Below, one piece after another: positions 1 through 10,631 of a stretch of DNA of 64,000 nt. The position numbers and the translations under genes are program-made. Positions within the stretch are counted from its first letter, which is position 1, and every line of letters starts with the position of its first letter. Source of the stretch: Pseudocercospora fijiensis CIRAD86 (lineage: Eukaryota; Ascomycota; Dothideomycetes; Mycosphaerellales; Mycosphaerellaceae); NCBI RefSeq assembly GCF_000340215.1, contig NW_006921533.1:8043940-8107939 (forward strand). Direction: 5' to 3'. The notes under the pieces are model-generated. The model was not told the origin of the DNA, searched no databases, and worked only from the letters and a program-made list of their open reading frames with translations.

Positions 1-1
1 T

Positions 2-424
2 CGTCTCGACCAAGATGAGAAGATCCAGGGCAAGTTCCTTGCTGGCTGGAGCACCACTCTACAACAGTCCATCAAGGCTGCCGATAAGGCTCGCACCGCT
101 GTGCAGAATGCGCGCTTGAATCTGGACGCAGTCAAGAGCAAGGCAAGCGCTGGCGGCAGGCATGAGGAGAGCTTCACCGAGCAGCAGCGACGTGCTATCG
201 AGAGTGCTGAGGACCAATTCGTGGAGAAGGTTGACGAGGCTACCTCGATCATGCGAAATGTCCTCGACACCCCCGAGCCACTTCGAAATCTGCTTGAGCT
301 CGCCAAGGCCCAGGCTGAATACCACCAACGCGCCGCTGACATTATGGACGCTACTGTCAACGAACTATCCGAGCTCCAAATGGCCCAGGAGACCGAATAC
401 AGGAAGGCACGTGAGGGCGCTTGA
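2..424 (+). CDS. BAR-domain protein, 3' end (Gvp36/endophilin-like)
   Basis: This is the last 140 codons of a gene that begins before the window. The visible part is a highly charged amphipathic helical protein with a BAR-domain look: a long helix around LNLDAVKSKAS, then QQRRAIESAEDQFVEKVDEA, then LLELAKAQAEYHQRAADIMD. Proteins of this class bind and curve membranes in Golgi and endocytic traffic. The frame is open from base 2 and stops with TGA at 422-424. A possible GTGAGG donor at about 411 with a TGACTAAC branch site just downstream means the real C-terminus could instead be spliced to a short extra exon. The BAR assignment rests on the helical pattern and recognition, not on a unique motif. 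Confidence 0.6.
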   Translation, partial: RLDQDEKIQGKFLAGWSTTLQQSIKAADKARTAVQNARLNLDAVKSKASAGGRHEESFTEQQRRAIESAEDQFVEKVDEATSIMRNVLDTPEPLRNLLELAKAQAEYHQRAADIMDATVNELSELQMAQETEYRKAREGA

Positions 425-710
425 AATGACTAACTTGGCTGACGAAGGAACGAATGTTGACTGCGAAGTAGCGGCTGATCAACAACAACGCGACGGACTA
501 CGAGACGGCTCCCTAAATGACGAGGGTGTAAGTAGCACTCTCTCTGAAGGCTGGTGCTACAGGCGTGCTGGAGTCTTGGCAGGATGATCAAGAGTTTGGC
601 ATCAGGTCGCTTTGACATTCTACAGTATGAGCGGAATTGCATAGCCATAGCTCATACCCATTCCCATCCGACGGGTTCGTATCAACATACCACCACCATC
701 TCATCTACCG

Positions 711-1226
711 TCAAACATCATCCCCCTTCGCCCTAGCAGCAATATCCACCTCCTCATGCGGATCGACATTATGTCCACTCCCCCCATCCCTAACAACATT
801 CTTCCCATTCCTCTCATTCCACTCCTGTATCGCTATCCAAGCCACCCTAAACCCTTCAATCCCCGCCGGCATCCCAGAATAACACGCCGCCTGTAAAATC
901 ACCTCACGAATCTCCTCTTCCGTCGCACCATTCGTCAACGCCCCTTTAACATGCGTCGCTAACTCCGACCCTCGGTTCTGGTTACACAGCATCGCGATGT
1001 TGAGGAAAGATCGTGTTTTCTTTTCCAGCCCCGGACGCGTCCAGATGCTGCCCCAGCAGGATTCGGATACGTACTCTTGCATGGCTCGTGAGAAGGGGTT
1101 GTCGCCGTTTTTCAGGGCGGCGTCCACGTATTCTTTTCCTACGACTGAGTAGCGCATGCGGAGGCCTTCGTCGTACAGGATTTTGTGGGCTTGGGCGATT
1201 TCTTGGGGGGTGTGGGTGGGTGGCAT
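711..1226 (-). CDS. Carboxymuconolactone decarboxylase-family protein
   Basis: The 171-residue single-exon protein matches the size and pattern of 4-carboxymuconolactone decarboxylase-like (AhpD-fold) proteins. The central part has the family helices: a segment around KKTRSFLNIAMLCNQNRGSE, then ATHVKGALTNGATEEEIREV, then ILQAACYSGMPAGIEGF. True PcaC-type enzymes decarboxylate gamma-carboxymuconolactone in the protocatechuate branch of the beta-ketoadipate pathway. Many fungal relatives act on other small substrates, so the exact reaction is unknown. The start is the ATG beginning MPPTHTPQEIAQAHKIL. It lies upstream of, and divergent from, a metallo-hydrolase gene at 1661, and the two could share a control region. 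Confidence 0.8.
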   Translation of the reverse strand: MPPTHTPQEIAQAHKILYDEGLRMRYSVVGKEYVDAALKNGDNPFSRAMQEYVSESCWGSIWTRPGLEKKTRSFLNIAMLCNQNRGSELATHVKGALTNGATEEEIREVILQAACYSGMPAGIEGFRVAWIAIQEWNERNGKNVVRDGGSGHNVDPHEEVDIAARAKGDDV

Positions 1227-1660
1227 TTTTTTGGATTTTTGAGGGTTGTTTTGAAAGGGGTGGGTGGGTTGAGGGAGAGATGGCTTGGGTGGGGAACTTG
1301 GAAAGGGGGATGATTGGGGGTTTTGGGAGGTACGTGAATAGGAATAAGATATTGATTTTGCCTGTCTCGTTATGTCGCAGCTAGGTCCGTATAGCTATGG
1401 AGGCCGAAGTCGGAACAAGCTTCTCAAGCTTGCGGAGAAGCTCGACTTTCACAAACTTCGTCATCAAAACATAAACAGCATCTTCTACCAAAGCAGACGC
1501 GGGGCAAGATGCAGTTCGGCAGTATGGTGTTAGTGGGGAAGTGGGCGGCCACCACGCCAGGATAAAAGTAGAACGATGGAGTGTTCATTCACTTACCAAT
1601 GCTGCTAGCCATCAAGGTAGGCAGAAACCACAACGCACGGACCAATCCCCTCGAATCAAC
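1227..1660. other. Intergenic region between divergent genes
   Basis: About 430 bp separate the divergent decarboxylase-like and metallo-hydrolase genes. It presumably holds both promoters. I see no recognisable element or RNA gene. Confidence 0.4.
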
Positions 1661-2672
1661 ATGCCTTCACCACTACCACCACCCAGACCCGACCAAGCAT
1701 ATGTCACCGTCTCCCCAATCCCAGGCGGCTTCATCACCCTCAGCGACACCTTCTTCGTCAAACCCGCCGACCCCACCGCCAAACGCACCGTCCCCTCCCT
1801 AACATTCCTCATCCAACACCCCAACCCACCCCCCTCATCCGGCTACACCTCCCACCCCAACAAACCCTTCCGCTTGATGTTCGATCTCGGCCTGCGAAAA
1901 TCCCAATCCCGATACCCCCTTCCTCTCCAAAAACACATCGACTCCCGCGCCCCTTTCCTCCTCGAACCCGGCGTCGCCCAACAACTCCAAGACGCTGGCC
2001 TCTCCCCTTCAGCCATCAACCTCGTCATCTTATCTCACGTCCATTACGACCACCACGGCGACCCCGAAGATTTCCCCCAAGCACACTTCCTCCTCGGCCA
2101 CGGCGCCCTCCACGTCCTCAAATACGGTCTCGGCGGTACGGCTTCCCACCAACATTTCGACCCCAATACCTTCCCCCCCGATCGAACTTCCGAACTCCCG
2201 GACCCGAAAACTTGGCACGAATCTCTCGGTCCGTTTCCTCACGTGTACGATTTATTCCACGACTCTTCCGTGTATGTCATCGACACACCGGGGCATTTGC
2301 CCGGACATTTGAATCTTTTGTGTCGCACGCAAGAGCGGTGGGTTTTGCTTTGTGGGGATGCGTTTCATGATCGTAGGCTTTTGACGGGGGAGAGGGAAAT
2401 TGGGACTTGGGTGGTGGAGGTTGAGGGGCGGAGGACGGTTTGTTGTATTCATGTTGATGAGGAGGAGGCGAGGGAGAGTATTAGGAGATTGAGGGAGTTG
2501 GAGAGCGGGACGGGAGGGGAGTGTGAGTTGATTGCTGCGCATGAGGTAAGTGGGAAGGAAATTTTGGGCGGATGTATTGATGGTGTTTGAGAATCATTGC
2601 TAACTTTGAGGTTTATGATAGGAGGATTGGTGGGAGAGGCATAAAGATCAAGTGTTTCCTGGGACGATTTAG
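1661..2672 (+). CDS. Metallo-beta-lactamase-fold hydrolase (lactonase-like)
   Basis: The two-exon gene is 1661-2545 joined to 2622-2672. The intron is 76 bp with a GTAAGT donor, a GCTAAC branch site and a TAG acceptor. The protein, about 310 residues, has the metallo-beta-lactamase superfamily motif HVHYDHHGD, followed by VIDTPGHLPGHLNLL and LLCGDAFHD, which supply the remaining zinc ligands. The overall plan resembles N-acyl-homoserine-lactonase-like (AttM/AiiA) enzymes that open lactone rings. The start MPSPLPPPRPDQAYVTVSP is chosen because sequence typical of the family begins there, although the frame is open from 1541. The second exon adds the tail DWWERHKDQVFPGTI. The acceptor could be 3 bases further on, changing one residue. 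Substrate is unknown. Confidence 0.82.
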
Positions 2673-3160
2673 GTGGATGGTGTTTTGAATGAGTGAATTT
2701 TGGGGTGGAAGTCAAGTTTTTTGAAGAAGACGGACGGAGGCCCGGAAATTTTGTGTTCAATAATGGCTGTGCCTAGAGATCTTTTGCCTACCTTGACATA
2801 CATGCTTCCTGATATATGGCATGAAAAGCTGAATTCCTTCAATTGTATACGCGCAAGGAGGCTGAAGGAACACGGTGTTATGCAAGCTAAAACGGCAGAC
2901 CTGAACGGGTATCCGTGGCTTCCGGCCTACCCTGCATGAGACTGTATGCCGTCTTCACACTCCGACAGCTGAAGCCTGAACCTGTGCCACTTCAGGCCGT
3001 AAGTATAAGAACGCGAGCTGCAGCGAGACGAATATCTTGGCTTTGCTAATCACGAAAGTTTTCTTGTTAGCTTGCGAGGGATCGATTATTTCAACCATCT
3101 CAAGAAACCCAAACTTTCAACTCTCCACATTTCCACCTCATCCATCCATCAAAAAAAAAA
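2673..3160. other. Intergenic region
   Basis: About 490 bp lie between the metallo-hydrolase and the amidase. A short open frame at 2700-2939 has no coding character I recognise. A CT- and A-rich stretch just before 3161 looks like an ordinary fungal 5' leader. Confidence 0.4.
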
Positions 3161-4935
3161 ATGTCCAAACTCATCTCTATCAAACCCTACCCCAAGGGTT
3201 CCGCCGAATTCGAATCCGAACGCAAGAAAATCGTCGACGACGTCTTGAAAAAATTGCCCCAAGATCTCATTCTGCCCGACGAAATTTTCGAAAACCCTCC
3301 TCAGAATGTTATAAACTTCCCGCGCGAGAGTGGACTCCTGACCAAAGAGGAACTGGAAATAACCGAGAATTATGACCTCGTGGGTTTGGCTGAAGCGATC
3401 GCGTCGAGGAGGTTATCTTCGGTAGCGGTGACGAGGGCGTTTTGTCGGAGGGCGGCGATTGCGCATCAGGCAAGTCCAGAAAAGAATTCAATTCGCGAAA
3501 TCATTTTGGGTCCTATCGTAAGTACTAACGTGGATTTGTGTAGCTCACATTCTGCCTCACAGAATTCTACATGTCCGAAGCCCTCTCGCAAGCCGAGCAC
3601 CTCGACCTCCACCTCGCCACAACGGGAAAACCCCTCGGCCCTCTCCACGGCATCCCCATCTCCATCAAAGAAATGATCCCCGTCAAAAACCAACTCTCGT
3701 CCCTAGGCCTCAAAGTCACGCGACAAGTCAACACGGAAGATTGTGTCACGACGCAGATTTTGAGGGAATTAGGGGCGGTGTTTTACGTCAAAACTCATCA
3801 GCCCGCCGCGGTGTTGAGTGCCGAGTCTACATCCTTCTTAGGCCGGACGTTGAATCCGCATAATTTGAATCTCGCGCCGGGAGGGAGTTCCGGGGGAGAA
3901 GGGGCTTTGTTGGCGATGAGGGGGAGTGTGTTTGGGTTTGGAACGGATATTGGGGGAAGTGTTCGAATCCCGGCATCTTTTTGTGGGGTGTATGGATTCA
4001 AAGGTTCTGATGGGTTTGTGCCGACTGAGAAGTTGTTATCCGGGCCTTTTCCTGCTGGGATGTTTGTTCCCGGGGTGGTGGGGCCGCTGGGACGGAGTTT
4101 GAGGGATGTGGATTTTGTTATGAGATGTGTGAGGGAGGTGAGGCCTTGGTTGAGGGATCAGGAGGTTTTGCCGACGGTGTATAGGGGTTTGAAGGGGGTT
4201 GAAGGGTTGAGGAAGGAGACAATGAAGGTTGGACTTTTGCAGGATTATGGTGCTGTGCAGCCTCAGCCGCCGGTTCGTGAAGCGATGGAGTGGGTTCATA
4301 AGCAACTTACGAGCAATCGGTTCAAGGTCTTGTCATACACGTTCCCGGAGCCTCAGAAGGCACACAAGCTATACTCCGAACTGCTATCCACAGACGGTTG
4401 GACTGCGATTCGCGGCGCCCTCCAAGCTGGCAAGGAACCGACATTCCCAGTCTTCGAAGAAGTCATCAAACAGCTCATCGCCGAAAGTCCAGGCGCAGCC
4501 GAAGGCAAAGAAAGTTCGGCCTCACGCATCGCCGACCTCAAATGGCAGCGAGATGTTTTGCGAGCCGAATTTCTCGCCGACTGGATTGCACAAGGGGATC
4601 CAGATATTGTCATCGCTCCGATGAGTCCCGCTGCGCCTCATGATACGGCAGATTTGGTGAGGAGTGTCAGTGGGACGCATTATTGGAATTTGGTGGATTA
4701 TCCGGCTTTCGTGGTGCCTACTCCGTTCCATGTAATGTCCAAGGCTTCGTATAATTCGGAGGAGTATGAAGATGTCAGGCCTCGCTCGAAAGAGGATATT
4801 GATACTAAGGAGATCTGGAGGAAGCATGATATGGAGGGTGCTCCGATTTGTTTGCAGATTATTGCGAAGCGACGCATGGAGAGCGAGCTTATTGCGGCGG
4901 TGGGTCTGATTCAGCAGGCGCTATGCTTGCCGTGA
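3161..4935 (+). CDS. Amidase-signature family hydrolase (AmdS-like), GC-AG intron
   Basis: The gene has exons 3161-3469 and 3544-4935, giving about 566 residues, the usual size for fungal acetamidase-type enzymes. The amidase signature is complete: PISIKEM carries the catalytic lysine, PGGSSGGEGALLA the cis-serine loop, and GTDIGGSVRIPASF the nucleophile serine. These enzymes hydrolyse carboxamides to acid and ammonia in the cytosol. The single 74-bp intron is phase 0 and starts with GC (CAG|GCAAGT). The family sequence runs on exactly across it, from AFCRRAAIAHQ to LTFCLTEFYMSEAL. A TACTAAC branch site and TTGTGTAG acceptor are present. A GTAAGT at 3518 would leave only about 26 bases of intron, so it is not the donor. 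Substrate cannot be told from sequence. Confidence 0.9.
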
Positions 4936-4993
4936 GTAGTTTTACGGAGCTCAAGTTGTTGTTTTCGAATCGCGGGTATCTATTGAGTGTCGA

Positions 4994-6240
4994 AATTTTC
5001 AATCATCTCGCCTAGACGAGAGGATGCTTTTTATGCCAAAGATGACATAAGGAGCTTTGTCCCAAGGCAAAGAAGGAGTTAGTGTCGGTTAGCTTAGCTG
5101 GAATCCACCTGTAGTCATCTCGCCGAGACGATCGGATGTTACTTATGCTAAAAGTGACATGAGGAGCCCTATCTCGAGGCAAAGAAGGAGTTAGTAGTAG
5201 TTAGCTTAGCTAGAATCTACCTCGAGCTATCTCGCCGGGACGATCGGATGCTACTTATACTAAAAGCAACGTAAGGAGCTTTATCTTAAGGCAGAGAAGG
5301 AGTTAGTATAGGTTAGCTTAGTAGTAATCTATATCGAGCTATCTCGCCGTAGGATAGAGGCGTATTCCGTACTAGATCGGACGTAAAGATCTCTATATTT
5401 ATATTATACTAGAGGCTAATTATCCTTTAGGGAGTTAGTATTAGTTAGTTTAGCTATAATCTACTTCGAGCTATCTCGCTATAAGATAGAGGCGTATACT
5501 ATCGTACGAGATCTAATATAAAGAGCTCTATATATATATTATACCGAAGGCGAACTAAGTAGGTAGTATTAGTTTAATTACTTAGCTAGAATTTACCTCT
5601 AGCTATCTCGCCGTAAGGTAGAGAGATATATTATACTAGATCGGATATAAAGAGCTCTATATTTATATTATATCGGAGACGAATTAGGGAGTTAGTATTA
5701 ATTAGCTAGAATTTACTTTAGGCTATCTCGCTATAAGTTAAAGGCGTATCTCGAACCGGATTTAGCGTAAAGAGCTCTATACCTATACTATAACGGAAGC
5801 GAAGGAGCTTTGTCCTAGGGTAGGGGAAGCATTAGTATCGGCTAGCTAGAATTTACCTCGAGTTGTCTCGCCGTAAGATAGAGGCGTATCTTATACCGGA
5901 TCGGACGTAAAGAGCTTTATATTTATATTATAACGGAAGCGAAGGAGCTTTGTCCTAGGGTAGGGGAAGCATTAGTATCGGCTAGCTAGAATTTACCTCG
6001 AGTTGTCTCGCCGCAAGATAGAGGCGTATCTTATACTAGATCGGACGTAAAGAGCTTTGTATCTATATTGTAATAGAAGCAAAGGAGCTTTGTCCTAGGG
6101 TAGGGGAAGTATTAGTATCGGTTAGCTAGAATTTACCTCGAGTTATCTCGCTATAGGATATAGGCGTATCTCGTACCGGATCGGACGCAAAGAGCTCCAC
6201 ATCCACATTGCACCGGAGGCGGATAAGACAAGCAGAGCTT
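4994..6240. repeat. Diverged tandem satellite array, about 10 units
   Basis: A recurring core with TCTCGCC or TCTCGCT starts at about 5006, 5118, 5230, 5342, 5474, 5606, 5726, 5866, 6006 and 6146. The spacings are therefore 112, 112, 112, 132, 132, 120, 140, 140 and 140 bp. Each unit also carries a block like GGATCGGACGTAAAGAGCT and, near its end, TTAGCTAGAATTTACCTCGAG. Units on the left are better preserved, while middle ones are TA-rich and short of CpA, as expected from RIP acting on a repeat. No coding frame runs through it. The array fills nearly all of the space between the amidase and the next gene. Confidence 0.85.
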
Positions 6241-6407
6241 TGAGTGCTTACAAGACTGTGGTTGTAAGGGAATGGGAATCAGTATGCGTTTTCATATCTT
6301 CTATTGCTTTATAATATTTTGCAAATAAGTCCTAGAGCGCTTCGCTTAATGTAAAGATACTCCTGCTCCCTCCCTCCCCCCAAAGAAACATCCCGCCCCT
6401 CTATCGC

Positions 6408-7634
6408 CTAACTGACTCCAGTCCCTCGAATCCTCCCTCGCAACCCACTCCTTAGCCCTTCATCCGCATCCCTCATCTCTACAACTCTCTTCCACTCCGG
6501 GTCCTCCCTCCGACCAGGCCTATTCTTCCTCGCATACCAGATTTGCTGCAGTCGATCAGCGAGGACTTGCTGACTGATCTTCGCGTCGGGGAACTTGTTG
6601 ACGAAGAGCATCTTAAGAACCCTAGCACATTTCTGGTTCCCGTCGTGATGCCCATTGAAATTGAACTCACTACCGACACGCTTCATCTCGTGTAGGCAAG
6701 TCTTGACCTCGAAATCGATGGTCCCATTAGCAAGTCTCGGAGTCAAGTTCGAGGCCAAGCGGGCTTTGGACTTGATTCGCTTGGCAGGGCCACGATAGTG
6801 AGTTGCTTGTTGAGGTGCCACGGGAGGAAGAGTTTGCGGGGCGGGATTTGCAGTGCGAACAGCCTGAGTCGGGACACGTCGCTGGAAGGGTCCTGGGATA
6901 GTAAATGGTATAGGCCCAGCATATGGAGGAATGGCAACTCGGAATGTGTTTTGAGTCGGGAAGGTCTGGGCTGCAATCGGGACGAATCGTGGCAGAGGTT
7001 GTTGGCCTGCGGGCCCGGGCGCTGGTTGGCATGGTGGGACTGGGGGGATGTAGGCAGGCTGACGTATCGGTAGAGGACGAAAGGTGAATGGAGAGGCTGC
7101 CGCAGGGCCATTTCCTAGGCTTGACGGCTGCGGATCACCCTCTGCATTATCTTCTTCGGCCTCTTCTTGCACATCCTTCTGCTCTGCTTGTCCAGTTTCT
7201 GCCGACTCTTCGACGCCAAGATCGATCGCGTCTTGGTTGATTGACTGGATTAGCTCCCTCAGGGCGATATCATCTTCCCCATGAACGTCGAGTTGAACAT
7301 CGCTTGGATTCTCTTCGATTGTGGGACGATCCCGTCTCTCTTTCCAATCCTCATAGGCCTGGAAACCGCCATCTTCCTCGTCGTCCTCTGAGTATCCATC
7401 GCTGTCGTAATGCCCCTGGTACTCCTCAAGCCCATTGTCATGATCTTCGGTCTCCTCGTAGCCAATGTCTTCCCCTTCGTACCCCTCAAAGCCAACATCC
7501 TCTCCTCCTGGCTGAGGTCCGTTTTCATAGCCTAAAGCCATAGCATCTTGCTCGAACTCTTTCATAAGTTCGTCAAGGTTTTGGTGCTCGGAGAACTGCT
7601 TGCCAACGGCGGAGTCGTTGCGAGCGATGGCCAT
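6408..7634 (-). CDS. Acidic orphan protein with conserved C-terminal domain
   Basis: The 408-residue single-exon protein is of unknown function. Residues about 25-170 are extremely acidic and tyrosine/glycine-rich (for example EGYEGEDIGYEETEDHDNG), then comes a proline-rich stretch at about 180-280 (PLPIRQPAYIPPVPPCQPAP), then a basic patch (RGPAKRIKSKARLASN). The C-terminal 100 residues are compact and end in GLRGRIRGTGVS. This part aligns with the C-terminus of the protein at 35061-36068, including a shared tryptophan motif, conserved leucines and the same RGTG ending. The layout (disordered acidic N-terminus, basic patch, small helical domain) would suit a nuclear or chromatin protein, but that is only inference. 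Confidence 0.7.
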   Translation of the reverse strand: MAIARNDSAVGKQFSEHQNLDELMKEFEQDAMALGYENGPQPGGEDVGFEGYEGEDIGYEETEDHDNGLEEYQGHYDSDGYSEDDEEDGGFQAYEDWKERRDRPTIEENPSDVQLDVHGEDDIALRELIQSINQDAIDLGVEESAETGQAEQKDVQEEAEEDNAEGDPQPSSLGNGPAAASPFTFRPLPIRQPAYIPPVPPCQPAPGPAGQQPLPRFVPIAAQTFPTQNTFRVAIPPYAGPIPFTIPGPFQRRVPTQAVRTANPAPQTLPPVAPQQATHYRGPAKRIKSKARLASNLTPRLANGTIDFEVKTCLHEMKRVGSEFNFNGHHDGNQKCARVLKMLFVNKFPDAKISQQVLADRLQQIWYARKNRPGRREDPEWKRVVEMRDADEGLRSGLRGRIRGTGVS

Positions 7635-9250
7635 CTTGGAATAATAGTGCGTTGTCGGTCTGGAAAGTTGATCTCGTGCGTGCGATATCGATATACGTCG
7701 GCGCTTTTATGCAAGATATATGGTTAACCTTGGATGATATAGCGATCCGCAAAGTCTTGCGATTGTAGTAGATGTCGTTGGTACTTGGTTGAGGTTGCGA
7801 AATGTGCTGTTGTTGGTGTTGGTGTGTCGATGTTGATGATCGAATGGAAGTTGAATAGCAAAGACGCCGATTGTTTTATGGCATCCTACCGCCAAACCTC
7901 ACCTGTAGCATGTGCTAAAACTGATTGTTCAGTTTCTGCTCATTCACTGACCGGTGAGCGTTTGTCACAAGCAGTAATTCACTCATATGCAGTCTTGTGA
8001 ATGGCATTGGGCTGAGACTAAGCAACAGCCTCCATTTTCACGTTGCCCATGATGCTCAAGAGGCAAGCTCGGGACGAGACCGCTGGGAGAGATTTGAAAG
8101 GCCAGAGAGTCCCCACTGCTCCGTTCTATAGGGAGCTTGCCAATCCATTTTCTTGCCCGGGACCAATCTCACTGACTTACTTCCATATAGCAGAGGCGGC
8201 CATGCCCTTGGTAGCGAAGGCCTCATTAGCACGATTGAAGTATTGCTGTGAGGGCAGGTAGGTGACTAACCAACTCTCACTCGGATATGATTTCCGTTTC
8301 TTGATTCCATAGGGAGGAACCTTATAGTGGTTTCCCGTTTCATGCCGTAGATATTGTCGCTTGGCTGAGCGAGCGGCGACTTGCCCTAGAAGTGTGTTGG
8401 TTGTATGAAAAGCTGCGAGAGCGGGAAGAGATCTTTTCTATAATCGAGCGGCCAGAGTTCGAACGTGTGTTCAGTCAGCGTGCCTAAGAATTGGGATGGT
8501 GGAGATGCCACTGGGGAGAGAAGCTGAAGTCCCTATGCCAGTTTCGTTCCATGGTGTGACAAGTATATTAGGCCCAGTGGTTTGCTGGCAGCTTTGTTCG
8601 GCTTTATTGTGATGGAGAGAGAGGATTCAAAGCGAGTTCGCGTGGTTTCATCAGACTGTTGTTCTCCATGACATTGGCCACATAGACATCCAGGTCTACT
8701 CACAAACAACACAAACTTTGGTGACACGATCAGCGCTCACTCCAGAGCTTCGCCTTAAACGCCTGAATCTTCTCATATAAACCTGCAGACTGTCACGGAG
8801 CCGCGTGCCGGATGAGGTAGATGGTCATTCCTGGGTCTCTGCAATGAGGGAATGTCGACTGACAGAAGGCTTTGTGCTCCGTTGTCGTGATATACGACCG
8901 GCCCCATGAATGTACCCATGAATGTACCCATGAATGTACCCATGAATGTACCCATGAATGTATAGGCCTAACAAGGCAATTCTACCACAGATAGTCTTGT
9001 CGTGTCCAATGTAGAATGTCTAAGTCCAGAGTGTTGAAGCAAGAGTTCTCCTGGCCTACTAGGTAAGCGAAGTTATGTAAGCGCGTTGCGTAACTCTCAG
9101 CACTGCATAGGCATATTCCATACCGCAGGACATTAAACACAACGCACAATCTTACGGAGATGCTGGGATGCCATGAAAAGCTCAAGCTGTGTTCGAGAGA
9201 ATTCAGAAGCTGGGTTCGTCTAGACGCTATGCTGGGCTCTTCCAAGACGG
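7635..9250. other. Long intergenic region with no confident gene
   Basis: About 1.6 kb holds only short open frames without recognisable domains (for example 8043-8261). The one notable structure is a 12-bp minisatellite at 8905-8962. I see no tRNA or other RNA gene. Confidence 0.4.
8905..8962. repeat. 12-bp minisatellite, 4.8 copies
   Basis: The unit CATGAATGTACC is repeated four full times plus a 10-base partial copy, without a mismatch. It is not inside a supported gene. Confidence 0.95.
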
Positions 9251-10214
9251 CTATGATCCTACACTATCATACGCCTTACCGCCTGCGGCCTTGTCGACAT
9301 GTATACAATCCTGCAGTCCGCATAAGTTGAACGCTGTCTTGACGCCTGCTGAGCTGAAATCGGGCGATGGAGCTCCATGCTGTTTCAAATACTGGAGTTC
9401 TGCAGTCACACTTTTGATGACTGGCTCGATACAAGCAGCTGGAAAGATTACCACTCTGAATCCGATCTCCTTGGCTTCCGCGACGGTCATATTAGGGGTG
9501 ACTCCGCCCGGCACCATGTTCAAGAGCACAGGCGTGCTTGCAAAGATCTCGCAGACTTTGCGTGCTTCCTCTTTCGAGGCGATTGCTTCGAAAAAGACAA
9601 TGTCTACGCCAATTCTGACGGCCTCCTGCAACCTCTCGACGGCTTCGTCGAATCCATACGTCTGGCGGGCGTCGGTTCTGGCGATGATCATCATTTCGGA
9701 CTGAAGCTGATTCCGAGCGGTCACAGCAGCCCGGAGGCGACTGTAATACACGTCTCGCTCCACGATCACTTTGCCCAGGAGATGCCCGCATCTTTTCTCT
9801 TGTGCCTGGTCTTCGATGTGCAAAGCAGCTACTCCTGCCCTGGCATACTGTGCAACAGTTCTCGAGACCATTATCGGCCCTCCGTAGCCCGTGTCCGCGT
9901 CTGCTATCAAAGGTACCCCAGGACTCAGTGATGCGATCATCTCAGCATTACTTCGCATGTCGACTTGAGTCGCGATTCCTAGGTCTGCCCAACCAAGCTT
10001 TGACATCGAGGTTCCTGCACCAGTCTGGGGGAGGCAGTCAGCAAGAGCAAACCTCTACTGTCGTGAGGCTTACCATGTATATTGCATCAAAACCAGCAGC
10101 AAGAGCCAGGCGAGCCGTCAATCCATCGAAGACGCCAGGACAAACAATGACTTTGTCTGGGTCCGCGAGCATTTCTCTCAGGCGATAAGCCCCTGTGAGC
10201 GGTGCTAATGCCAT
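9251..10214 (-). CDS. Isocitrate lyase/PEP mutase-family lyase
   Basis: Exons run 10214-10074 and 10024-9251 on the minus strand, with a 49-bp phase-0 intron joining GFDAIYM to TGAGTSMSKLGWADLG. The protein of about 304 residues has the family hallmarks: the magnesium-binding loop ADADTGYGGPIMV, then AALHIEDQ, and the active-site loop KRCGHLLGK. It ends with FNLCGLQDCIHVDKAAGGK. Relatives cleave or form C-C bonds next to carboxylates (2-methylisocitrate lyase, 2,3-dimethylmalate lyase, oxaloacetate hydrolase). The start MALAPLTGAYRLREML fits the family length; the frame is open to 10388 and an upstream ATG is possible. It is divergent from an aconitase-family gene at 10632, and hydro-lyase plus lyase is a logical two-step pair. 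Confidence 0.88.
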
Positions 10215-10631
10215 GTCTGTAGATTGGTATTGGATTGACTTCTTGAATTCTGAGTCTCCTTTGGCCACAATTGCAAACAGCATTTCAGGATAAATATATC
10301 TCACACTGCGCGAAACATACGCTGACATGCGGCATGGCTGAAGCCGAACTCGGCCTGTCGCGGCGATAGGCTTGGACTTTATGCGCACTCGCTATGATAT
10401 GCCGACAGAGAGCGTAATCGGCAGCTACATCATTGGCTGACTTTGTGGAGCGGAGAGACGTACAGCTGCTCAGTCTGGATTAGGATCAACACTCAGCAAG
10501 ATACTGATGAGCTATAATCTTGCAATACTTATATAACCACTGACTGCACCATTATGATAAGTACGGGACAGATACCTGGAAATTGTCTAAGCCTCAACGA
10601 CAGCACCTTGAAATAGTTTCTCAATAAGACG
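10215..10631. promoter_or_regulatory. Shared promoter region of lyase/hydro-lyase pair
   Basis: These 417 bp lie between the divergent starts of the PEP-mutase-family lyase and the aconitase-family gene. A bidirectional promoter is inferred from position only. TATATAA occurs at about 10530 on the plus side. Confidence 0.4.

Noticed and set aside
3518..3543. GTAAGT donor at 3518 in the amidase gene
   Set aside because: It would leave an intron of only 26 bases and insert residues absent from the family; the GC donor at 3470 fits exactly.
4994..6240. CRISPR-like array
   Set aside because: Units are 112-140 bp, diverged and tandem, with no short conserved repeat alternating with unique spacers; this is a eukaryotic satellite.
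8773..8955. Frame with MGTF repeats
   Set aside because: It is a translation of the 12-bp minisatellite (any unit length divisible by three gives this) and has no other support.
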